In this document: piece by piece, positions 1 through 6,885 of the stretch
How the letters are laid out: each line of letters starts with the position of its first letter
Position numbering within the stretch: the first letter of the stretch is position 1
DNA from: JAUIGE01 sp045106685
Lineage (GTDB): Bacteria; Bacteroidota; Bacteroidia; J057
Assembly (NCBI GenBank): GCA_045106685.1
Contig: JBGCFB010000055.1
Coordinates: 1 to 10,615, forward strand
DNA: 10,615 nt
Reading direction: 5' to 3'
The notes under the pieces: model-generated
The model's database searches: none
The model's input: only the letters and a program-made list of their open reading frames with translations
What the model was told of the DNA's origin: nothing
Position numbers and translations under genes: made by a program

Positions 1-10
1 AGCCAATAGC

Positions 11-619
11 CTAATCAGTTCGAAAAGTATCAAATACTCCTGATGATTCGCTTATCAATTTGCGGAGTTGCTTCAGGCAGCGAGACTTCTGACTCAGTAC
101 TGTTTCAGCATTTTTCATTCCGAGTTGCTCGGCTATTTCGGCAGGTCGAAAACCGTCATAAAGCGAGCTCCACAGCACCTCCTGGCAGGTCTTACCAAGA
201 TGACTCATGAAAGCTTTAAGCTTGTCCATATCCTGACTGATCGCAATCCGCTTCACGATGTCTTGCGCACGATCAGGCATGTTGGGAATTTCGGGTAACA
301 GTTCAGTCATTTCCTGCTTATTCGCATTCTTTCTAAAAACATCAACACATTTATTAAAAAAAATTTGATGTAGAAGTGTGCTGAGCTTGTTTTCCTGACG
401 AAAATCGCCCTTCGCAACCTTGTCAACTAAAGCCATGAAAGCGTCGGTGTAAGCATCGATTGCTTGATCTTCTGTCAAGCCTCGCTTTTTCATGCCCTGT
501 CTGACCAGATATTGGAAACGATCATAGAGGACATATTCTGCCTCTTGCCTAGCACGGCCGCCTTCTTTTATCCGCTGGATAATCTGATCTTCGTGATATA
601 CGATCTTGAATAAAGACAT
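11..619 (-). CDS. ECF-like sigma-70 family RNA polymerase sigma factor
   Basis: Predicted cytoplasmic sigma factor of about 202 residues that would direct RNA polymerase to a specific set of promoters. Region 2 is seen at about residues 18-100 (YVLYDRFQYLVRQG, then DAYTDAFMALVDKV and a helix around LLHQIFFNKCVDVFRK). Region 4 follows at about 135-190, with a helix-turn-helix (DGFRPAEIAEQLGMKNAETV, then SRCLKQLRKLI). No region 1 or 3 is visible, which together with the length fits the ECF type. I chose the ATG at 619; the frame stays open to a TTG at 649, but the ten added residues are not sigma-like. The gene is divergent from the TPR-CHAT gene. No anti-sigma factor lies next to it on the right, and its left neighbour is outside the window. 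Its target promoters cannot be read from the sequence. The family call is firm; the specific role is unknown. Confidence 0.88.
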   Translation of the reverse strand: MSLFKIVYHEDQIIQRIKEGGRARQEAEYVLYDRFQYLVRQGMKKRGLTEDQAIDAYTDAFMALVDKVAKGDFRQENKLSTLLHQIFFNKCVDVFRKNANKQEMTELLPEIPNMPDRAQDIVKRIAISQDMDKLKAFMSHLGKTCQEVLWSSLYDGFRPAEIAEQLGMKNAETVLSQKSRCLKQLRKLISESSGVFDTFRTD

Positions 620-743
620 CAGTGTGAAGGTACAATTTATTCTTTTCAAGCTGTCGGCTTTTAGCGGCTGGCGATTCGCTGTCTGTTAATGTTTTTGTCT
701 CATATCCGAATACGGTTTTGTATCTTAAAAAATATTGAATCAC

Positions 744-3700
744 ATGCCTCACTATCTAATTTGCGCATTCCTGATCTGCCTCGCTAATCTTGCCTGGACA
801 CAATCTACGGACAGCTTAACGGCTAAGGCGCACACCGTTTCCATGAACGAGCTTTATAGGAAAGGGAAGTATGTAGATGCGCTTCCGTATGCTGATAGCG
901 CCATTCAGGCATGGACTGCGCTCGATAACTGGCCAAAAGTAGGCAGCTGTCTCAAGATTCAGACATATTGCTACGGGTTACTCGGCCGCAATGAAAAAGC
1001 AGGCCAATCCTTACGCCGGTTGGAGAAACTGTGTCAGGAAAAACTGCCCAAAGACCATAGTATCTGGGGCGGCCTTTACAATACAAAAGTAGCCGTAAGT
1101 ATCTGGGGAGGTGAGTTTGACAAAGCTGTTTCCTGGAGCGACGCGCAAATTGGTTTTTGGCAAAATAAAGGAAGCCTAACCGCAGCTGGCGCATTCATAA
1201 ATCGAGGCATCGCTTATTATTACATAAGCGCTCCATGGGAAGCGATCGAGGCTTGTCAGCACGGGCTTCATATCCTGGATTCATTGGGCAAAAAAGCCCA
1301 CCTCTATGCCGCCAATGCATATCTCTGTATGGGCAGAAGCTTTCTTTCACTTCGTCATTTTAAAGAGTCTGAGCAGTACTTCAAGCAAGCGATTGGCTTG
1401 TACAAGAGCCTCCAAGGCGAAGATCATCCTAATATTCTCATCGCGACTCAAAACATGTGTGCGCTGTATTCTGAAAAACAGGACTATTCGCGAGCAATTT
1501 TATTAGGTAAAGAAAACCTAAAAAAAACCGAAAGCAGGTTCGGTAAAATGCACTACCTCGCAGGTGTAGATCATTTTAATATTGGGCGTGCTTTGTTTGA
1601 TAAAAACGAACTAAAAGAAGGCGAATACTTCTTACGCCAATCACTCGCCGTGCGCGAACATAGTCTTCCTGCCAACCACCCCGACATTGCAATTACACGT
1701 CTGTTTATAGGTCGTCTCCTTCGCAAGAAACAAGACTATACCGCAAGTAAAGCTATATTCAAAACAGCATTAGCAGAAGTGGACGACAATCGTGAGTCCA
1801 GCGTCAACTATGACTTACTCATGTCACTGGGGATGGTGTACTATGATGAAGGTGATTTTCAAAAAGCGCTGGCGCATTATGACACCTGTATTCAGGCATT
1901 CCAGGACAGCGAAGGATGGCGTACTGTAGCGCATAAAAAAGCAGTGATAAAAGTCCTGTTCGAAAAGGCCAATATCCTTATCAATTGGGAAGTACGTGAC
2001 AAAGAGGAACGCTATAAAGTAGCTGCGGCAACCCTAAAAAAAGGTAGAGACTTACTCGATAGCATGCGCTATCTCACTCGCGCAGAAGAAGCCTCGTCTC
2101 ATGCAGCATTAGCAGAAACGATTTACACCCTTGGAAGCGAATGCTGTTTTGAATTATATACCATTACACATGAAGACGAGTGGCTTGAAGAGAGTTTCAG
2201 TTTTGCAGAAAAAAGACGAGCATCCCTGCTACTTCAGTCACTCCGTAGCCAGCAGGCGCATTCATTTGCCTACATTCCTGACGCACTCCCCAAAGCCGAG
2301 CGAGAAGCCCAAACAGGCCTTACCTACAGCGAACAGCAATGGGAAAAAGAGAGGGCCAAAGGCCCGCGGGCTGACAGTCTCAAACTTGTCAAGTGGGAGC
2401 AAAAAAGACTCGAATATAGATTTGTCATTGACTCTTTACAGAGCCTTATCAGGCTTCAATATCCAGCTTATTATCGCCTCAAATACAACGAACAAACCGC
2501 CAGCCTCAACGATGTTCAATCTGCACTGAATGATACTAAAAGTTTGTTTTTAGAGTATTCCTGGACGCAGGATGAGGACCTGATTCTGTATATGGTTTCG
2601 AACTCGGTAAAAACAGCAATACGGATCAAGAACGATGGAAAACTCACCGACAGACTAGACGCATTTCTCACGTTCTTAAAAGATGGTATTGAAGCAGAAA
2701 ACAGAGGATATACGGCAGAAGCGCGTACTGCCTTTGGGGAGCAGGCCTATGCTTGTTATCAGGATTTACTGGCTCCGATTTTTGACAAAATCTCTTCTGG
2801 AACCATTGATCGACTGATTATCGTTCCGCATGGACAGCTAGGCTATGTTCCATTTGAGGTTTTGCTTTCGGAGCAACCTGCTGCGGGGGCGCAGTTTAGT
2901 GATATGGAATACCTAACGCTTTCGCATACCATTCGGTATGCATATTCCGCCACCTTGTTTTGTACCCGTAGCCAAACTCAAAATGAGCCTCAAAAATTCC
3001 TTGCCGGCTTTGCTCCTGACTATGGTGAAAGTGTGGAAAGCAACACAGCATATCCGACGCTGGCATTGCGTGATATTGCCCCACTCACCCAAAATCAACC
3101 TGAAGTATTGAAAGTCTCAGGCATGATGACAGGTGATAGCCACTGCGGCGCTGCCGCCACTGAGGATGCGTTCAAGCAACATGCTGCCGATTACCGAATT
3201 TTGCACCTTGCTATGCATGCATTTGTCAACGATTCTGTGCCCTTGTATTCCAGTCTCATTTTTGCAAAAGACACCAATAGCACCACAAGCGAAGACGGCT
3301 ATTTGCACACCTACGAAATCTATAATCTTCCACTGCAAGCTGAGCTCGTGGTACTCTCCGCCTGCCAGACAGGCGCTGGAAAACAGCGCCAGGGCGAAGG
3401 TATCATGAGTCTTGCACATGCATTTCGGTATGCAGGATGCCCCAATATAGTCACCAGCCTTTGGCAAGCAGATGATCAAAGCACTGCCCGCTTGATGGAG
3501 CTATTTTACACACACCTCAAGATCGGAACAGACAAAGACAAGGCACTCCAACTCGCAAAGCGCGATTTTATCAATGAAGGCGTACAGACGCATCCGTTCT
3601 ACTGGGCCGGGTTTGTGTTGCTGGGAGATGAAAAGCCCGTTAGCAGCAATCATTTTTTTAGTATTAAAAAAGGGCTGATTGCAGTGCTTTTAGGGGTCAT

Positions 3701-3749
3701 TCTTATCCTGTTTTATCTTTTTTTGAAAAAAAGTAACAGAACACGTTAA
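744..3749 (+). CDS. TPR-CHAT protein, membrane-anchored putative periplasmic caspase-like protease
   Basis: Large protein (1001 aa) joining tetratricopeptide repeats to a CHAT domain, a caspase/separase-related cysteine protease fold. Residues 1-20 are hydrophobic and end in AWTQ, fitting an export signal. TPRs of the roughly 42-residue kinesin-light-chain type fill about 35-480; the clearest runs are at 185-400. A charged helical linker follows (about 480-590), then CHAT at about 590-962. CHAT motifs are PHGQLGYVPFEVLL (695-708), HLAMHA with the likely catalytic His825, LSACQTGAG with the likely nucleophile Cys874, and WAGFVLLGD (954-962). A single hydrophobic helix (977-994) precedes the basic tail KKSNRTR, so the repeats and protease should face the periplasm, with the tail in the cytoplasm. 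ATG 744 is preferred over an in-frame TTG at 735 that adds three residues. Substrate unknown; TPRs usually bind partner proteins. It is divergent from the sigma factor gene, which hints at linked regulation but does not show it. Confidence 0.9.
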   Translation: MPHYLICAFLICLANLAWTQSTDSLTAKAHTVSMNELYRKGKYVDALPYADSAIQAWTALDNWPKVGSCLKIQTYCYGLLGRNEKAGQSLRRLEKLCQEKLPKDHSIWGGLYNTKVAVSIWGGEFDKAVSWSDAQIGFWQNKGSLTAAGAFINRGIAYYYISAPWEAIEACQHGLHILDSLGKKAHLYAANAYLCMGRSFLSLRHFKESEQYFKQAIGLYKSLQGEDHPNILIATQNMCALYSEKQDYSRAILLGKENLKKTESRFGKMHYLAGVDHFNIGRALFDKNELKEGEYFLRQSLAVREHSLPANHPDIAITRLFIGRLLRKKQDYTASKAIFKTALAEVDDNRESSVNYDLLMSLGMVYYDEGDFQKALAHYDTCIQAFQDSEGWRTVAHKKAVIKVLFEKANILINWEVRDKEERYKVAAATLKKGRDLLDSMRYLTRAEEASSHAALAETIYTLGSECCFELYTITHEDEWLEESFSFAEKRRASLLLQSLRSQQAHSFAYIPDALPKAEREAQTGLTYSEQQWEKERAKGPRADSLKLVKWEQKRLEYRFVIDSLQSLIRLQYPAYYRLKYNEQTASLNDVQSALNDTKSLFLEYSWTQDEDLILYMVSNSVKTAIRIKNDGKLTDRLDAFLTFLKDGIEAENRGYTAEARTAFGEQAYACYQDLLAPIFDKISSGTIDRLIIVPHGQLGYVPFEVLLSEQPAAGAQFSDMEYLTLSHTIRYAYSATLFCTRSQTQNEPQKFLAGFAPDYGESVESNTAYPTLALRDIAPLTQNQPEVLKVSGMMTGDSHCGAAATEDAFKQHAADYRILHLAMHAFVNDSVPLYSSLIFAKDTNSTTSEDGYLHTYEIYNLPLQAELVVLSACQTGAGKQRQGEGIMSLAHAFRYAGCPNIVTSLWQADDQSTARLMELFYTHLKIGTDKDKALQLAKRDFINEGVQTHPFYWAGFVLLGDEKPVSSNHFFSIKKGLIAVLLGVILILFYLFLKKSNRTR

Positions 3750-3901
3750 GGTTTTTGAACGGGTTCCGAATACAGGGATACAAAGCATATGATCACGACC
3801 AGTTGCACTATCTCTGTCAGGTTCGCAACCCAATTGAAATAAAACACTCATTTCATTTTTACACAACCTACAATTTCGGCTTCGGCTGAGGTGATATTCC
3901 T

Positions 3902-4693
3902 ATGCCTAATTCAAACGCTATGAAGACTCTTTGCACACTCACCTTATTACTACTTTCAGGGCACTTATTTTTTGCCCAAACTGCCGGACGCCAGTCTTTG
4001 AATAGTGGTGGCGGCACAGTCACAAGCGGCGGCTTTATCTATTCGTATACAGTTGGAGAAGCTATAACAGGCACTTCCACTGGCGGAGCGGTTGTGCTTA
4101 CAAAAGGCATGCAGCAGCCCGAGCAGGCTGCCAGCCTACCTATTGAACTGCTCTCATTCACTGCCCAGCTTCACGGACAGGCCGCTCACCTCAACTGGAT
4201 CACCAGTATGGAAATTCAGTCTGACCATTTTGTGGTAGAGCGATCCGTCGATGGCTTGTTGTATGAAAACATCGGAACAGTGAAGGCTGCCGGCTATTCT
4301 GATACTGCGATCACATATTCATTGATCGACGGTCAGGCGGGAAGCCTTGGGCTTAAGGTCCTCTTCTATCGCCTCCGCCAGTACGATATCGATGGCGCCT
4401 TTTCGGTGAGTCCGGTTGTGCAGCTGACGCTAGACGGAAAGCCCAGAAGCACTTCCAGTCTTTTTCCCAATCCTGCTTCTACGGAAGCTTTTCTACGCTA
4501 CCAAAGCAGCAGCACGATTCAACCACAGTATTTGCTTACTACTGCTGACGGCAAGGTTATTCGAAAGCATCGACTACAGGCAGGTGCAGGAATGCTCACT
4601 ATTCCGGTAACAGCGCTCGCAGAAGGAACCTACTTCGTCACCTTCACGGTAGGAGAACACCGCAAAACTCATCGTCTAATAATTTCTCACTAG
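3902..4693 (+). CDS. Secreted T9SS type A sorting-domain protein
   Basis: A 263-aa exported protein of unknown function. Residues 1-25 form a signal peptide (KTLCTLTLLLLSGHLFFA, cleavage probably before Gln26). Residues 27-75 are a Gly/Thr/Ser-rich segment with SYTVGEAITGT and LTKGMQQPE, a module frequent at the N-terminus of Bacteroidota secreted proteins. Residues 79-178 look like a fibronectin-III-like beta domain (LPIELLSFTAQ, LNWITSMEIQSDHFVVERS, FYRLRQYDIDG). The C-terminal sorting domain begins at LFPNPAS (187) and ends in TYFVTFTVGEHRKTHRLIIS. Such domains carry the protein across the outer membrane through the type IX system, after which they are usually removed and the protein is fixed to the cell surface. 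An AGGTG lies about nine bases before ATG 3902; a second ATG at 3920 is also possible and would leave a shorter signal peptide. No enzymatic domain is visible. The next gene follows after 32 bp, so the two may be co-transcribed. Confidence 0.85.
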   Translation: MPNSNAMKTLCTLTLLLLSGHLFFAQTAGRQSLNSGGGTVTSGGFIYSYTVGEAITGTSTGGAVVLTKGMQQPEQAASLPIELLSFTAQLHGQAAHLNWITSMEIQSDHFVVERSVDGLLYENIGTVKAAGYSDTAITYSLIDGQAGSLGLKVLFYRLRQYDIDGAFSVSPVVQLTLDGKPRSTSSLFPNPASTEAFLRYQSSSTIQPQYLLTTADGKVIRKHRLQAGAGMLTIPVTALAEGTYFVTFTVGEHRKTHRLIISH

Positions 4694-4715
4694 ATGCGAT
4701 AAATCGTGTCTCTAC
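4690..4715. repeat. REP-like palindrome, single copy, overlapping a stop codon
   Basis: An imperfect palindrome with CGAT/ATCG arms around a two-base centre. The stem can extend to about nine pairs (4692-4700 with 4703-4711) using two G-T pairs, and it ends in GTCTCTAC. Read on the minus strand it starts GTAGAGA, the same flank as the pair at 6796-6875, while the stem core differs. The TAG stop codon of the upstream gene (4691-4693) is part of its left arm, and the next start codon is ten bases beyond its right end. The resemblance to interspersed palindromes ending in GTAGAGAC, which are widespread in Bacteroidota and cyanobacterial genomes, is from general knowledge and not a search. Confidence 0.6.
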
Positions 4716-4725
4716 TCACATAATC

Positions 4726-6750
4726 ATGAAAAAGATCATAATCCTTATTGTCGGCTTGCTTGGCATCGCCAGTTTAGCCTTTGCCCAAAGCCCCGAAAAG
4801 ATCAACTTCCAGACGGTCGTACGTGACAACGCGGGTATCCCAATGGCTAATCAAAATATAGACTTACGCCTAACGATCGCATCTGGCCTGGTGCAGCCCT
4901 ACAAAACGCGATATGAGGAGGTATTTACTGCACTCACGACCGATAATTTTGGCCTGATCAATGTGCATATTGGAACAGGAACTCACAACCCTACTCATGG
5001 CTCATTCAGTGGCGTTGAATGGGGTGGTGGTACGATGTATCTCCATATTGAAGTAAATACTGGAAATGGTTACGTGAATCTCGGAGCGAGTGAAATGGTC
5101 TCTGTTCCGCATGCGATGTTCAGTAACATTGCAGATTCTGTTTCAAAAGTCACCCTGGATCAGCTTAAAGATGTTCAGCTCAACAACCTCATTGACGGAG
5201 AATTTCTGCAATACAATCAGGCGCAAGGCAAGTGGATTCCAGGAGCACCGAGCAATGGACTTTGGTCTGTAAACGGGAATAAGATTTACTACAACGCTGA
5301 CAATGTAGGTATTGGCACGACAAATCCGACCGCAGGCCTCACACTTGGTTCTAGTACTGAGTTTGCTTTTGCGACGCACTTTAATCCGGCTTCTAACCGC
5401 GACTTGCTGTCGCTATTTGGTACAAGCTATTTTGAAACAGACAATTTCGTCGGCTTAGGATACGAAACTGAAAATTTCCTCAATGGACAAAATCAGCAAG
5501 TTTCTGAGCGACTGATGTACAGCAAATCTCAAGGCGGCTACCGCTGGTACATCAACAAAAATGCAAACGGTGGATCCGATGCTTCCATGTCACTGAGCAA
5601 AGAAGGGTACCTGGGAATTGGCACCGACGCTCCAGAGGCTGCACTTCATATCACTGGGAATGACCATATTATCCCTGCGACCCCATATGGTGGTTTTATG
5701 ATTGGATCGACAAACAACCCAATATTGGCTATGGACCGGGACGAAATCCAGGCTTATGGTTCTAATGGAAACTTTGGGTCTTTAACAATACAAAGAGGAG
5801 GAGGCAACCTCAAGCTCTGTGTTAACAGCGGAAATGTTGGAATTGGATCAGTGAGTCCTGATGCGAGGCTTCATATTCGAGCTGGTAATGACGCGCAACT
5901 AGCCAGCAACACCAAGAACGGCTTCTTGATGCTGGGTACCATTATTGGCAATAATATCGTCATGGATGACAATGAGATCATGGCGAGAGATGGCGCTTCC
6001 ACAGCAACCCTATTCTTTCAGGCCAATGGCGGAGAAACTTCGACTGGTGATATTACAAAAGCGCATGTACTTCTTGAAAATGCTCGCTTTCAAGGCATGT
6101 ATAATAACAATAGAGGCCCACTTTACTTACAAAACCTGGGGGGAGATCTCTTAGTTTGTAACGAAGATAATGGCCAGGTAGCCATCGGATTGGGAAGCCT
6201 GAGCAGTAATGCCAAGGTCAATATTCAGGATGATCGCTGGCAGCTACGATTGGATAATCCTGATCTGGGTGGTGGTGAGTGGTTTATTGGAGCGAGTGCA
6301 AATAACTGGACGACTTCTGGAAATAAATTGGTATTCGGGCGAAGCTTAAATGAAGCATCCGGCATACTTGTCCTCGACGGAACAAACCAGGGCGTAGCAA
6401 TTGGAACATCTTCAGTTCCAGCTAATTACAAGCTTGCAGTAGACGGTCGCATTATCTGTGAAGAGTTGCGCGTGCGTGTATCGAGCCTGTGGCCTGACTA
6501 TGTTTTCTCTGACACCTATAAGCTCCGCAGTCTGGAAGAAGTAGAAGCTCATATTGAGGAAAACAGCCACTTACCGGGTATTCCAGCTGCTGCCGAAATA
6601 GAGGCCGAAGGCATTCCTGTAGGCGAAATGCAGAAAATGATGATGGAAAAAATTGAGGAACTGACCCTGTATGTTATTGATCAAAATAAGCAACTCAAAG
6701 CTCAGCAAGCTCAAATAGAAGCGCTGGAAGCAGAATTGAAGGATCGTTGA
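4726..6750 (+). CDS. Exported fibre/adhesin-like protein with GIGT repeats and C-terminal coiled coil
   Basis: A 674-aa exported protein. Residues 1-20 are a clear signal peptide (MKKIIILIVGLLGIASLAFA, cut before Gln21). Residues 22-140 match a domain common in Bacteroidota surface proteins (EKINFQTVVRDNAGIPMANQ, then FGLINVHIGTG and VSVPHAMFSN). The middle carries five short repeats at about 192, 294, 369, 483 and 555, of the form G-x-V-G-I-G-T-x-x-P-x-x-x-L-x-I, as found in beta-helical, tail-fibre-like trimeric proteins. Residues 589-625 (DYVFSDTYKLRSLEEVE, HLPGIP) and the heptad-like end (629-674) form the C-terminal module often seen in this phylum. That module resembles fibre tips, but the SDxRLK-type motif of peptidase S74 self-cleaving chaperones is not visible. 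No T9SS sorting domain is seen, so the route across the outer membrane is unclear. Role inferred: structural or adhesive surface protein. It starts 32 bp after the T9SS cargo gene. Confidence 0.8.
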   Translation: MKKIIILIVGLLGIASLAFAQSPEKINFQTVVRDNAGIPMANQNIDLRLTIASGLVQPYKTRYEEVFTALTTDNFGLINVHIGTGTHNPTHGSFSGVEWGGGTMYLHIEVNTGNGYVNLGASEMVSVPHAMFSNIADSVSKVTLDQLKDVQLNNLIDGEFLQYNQAQGKWIPGAPSNGLWSVNGNKIYYNADNVGIGTTNPTAGLTLGSSTEFAFATHFNPASNRDLLSLFGTSYFETDNFVGLGYETENFLNGQNQQVSERLMYSKSQGGYRWYINKNANGGSDASMSLSKEGYLGIGTDAPEAALHITGNDHIIPATPYGGFMIGSTNNPILAMDRDEIQAYGSNGNFGSLTIQRGGGNLKLCVNSGNVGIGSVSPDARLHIRAGNDAQLASNTKNGFLMLGTIIGNNIVMDDNEIMARDGASTATLFFQANGGETSTGDITKAHVLLENARFQGMYNNNRGPLYLQNLGGDLLVCNEDNGQVAIGLGSLSSNAKVNIQDDRWQLRLDNPDLGGGEWFIGASANNWTTSGNKLVFGRSLNEASGILVLDGTNQGVAIGTSSVPANYKLAVDGRIICEELRVRVSSLWPDYVFSDTYKLRSLEEVEAHIEENSHLPGIPAAAEIEAEGIPVGEMQKMMMEKIEELTLYVIDQNKQLKAQQAQIEALEAELKDR

Positions 6751-6795
6751 TCTGGGGCATATTTAGAAGGATTCCACTCACAAAATTTACAAGCC

Positions 6796-6875
6796 TTTGT
6801 AGAGATGCATTTTAATGCGTCTCAGGTCCAGAGGATAACCAGATTAGGAGTCGCGTTAAAACGCGCTTCTACAAA
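6796..6875. repeat. REPIN-like element: two REP palindromes in inverted orientation
   Basis: Two 28-base units face each other across a 24-base spacer (6796-6823 and 6848-6875). The left unit matches the reverse complement of the right at 22 of 28 positions, including the shared TTTGTAGA end. Each unit is itself a palindrome: the left stem pairs GAGATGCATT with AATGCGTCTC (ten pairs, one of them G-T), and the right pairs CGCGTT with AACGCG. The cores differ between units but each remains self-complementary, so pairing rather than exact sequence is conserved. The layout is that of a REPIN, a non-autonomous element moved by IS200-type RAYT transposases; no such transposase gene is in the window. 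It ends ten bases before the ATG of the peptidase gene and forms most of that gene's upstream region. Confidence 0.7.
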
Positions 6876-6885
6876 AAACAAGATC

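Noticed and set aside
620..649. TTG-initiated ten-residue extension of the sigma factor
   Set aside because: A rare start codon, and the added residues match nothing in the family; ATG 619 leads directly into the conserved region.
691..728. Bacteroidota-type promoter (TTTG at 694 and TATCTTAA at 721) before the TPR-CHAT gene
   Set aside because: The -7 element matches TAnnTTTG poorly and the 23-base spacing is at the edge of what is known, so it is not listed as a feature.
2058..2073. Palindrome GATAGC-ATGC-GCTATC, preceded by GGTAGAGA at 2042, resembling the REP family
   Set aside because: It lies inside the TPR-CHAT reading frame, the GTAGAGA part is not paired with the stem, and the codons read normally; chance is the simpler explanation.
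3117..3479. Open frames on both strands over the CHAT domain
   Set aside because: They overlap the conserved catalytic segment in other frames and have no recognisable protein features.
6490..6750. Peptidase S74 (self-cleaving fibre chaperone) at the end of the fibre-like protein
   Set aside because: The position and coiled coil fit, but the SDxRLK-type motif needed for self-cleavage is not visible.
6805..6885. In-frame 27-residue N-terminal extension of the M4 peptidase
   Set aside because: It is the translation of the palindromic repeat; the ATG at 6886 begins a standard signal peptide, and the extension would bury it.
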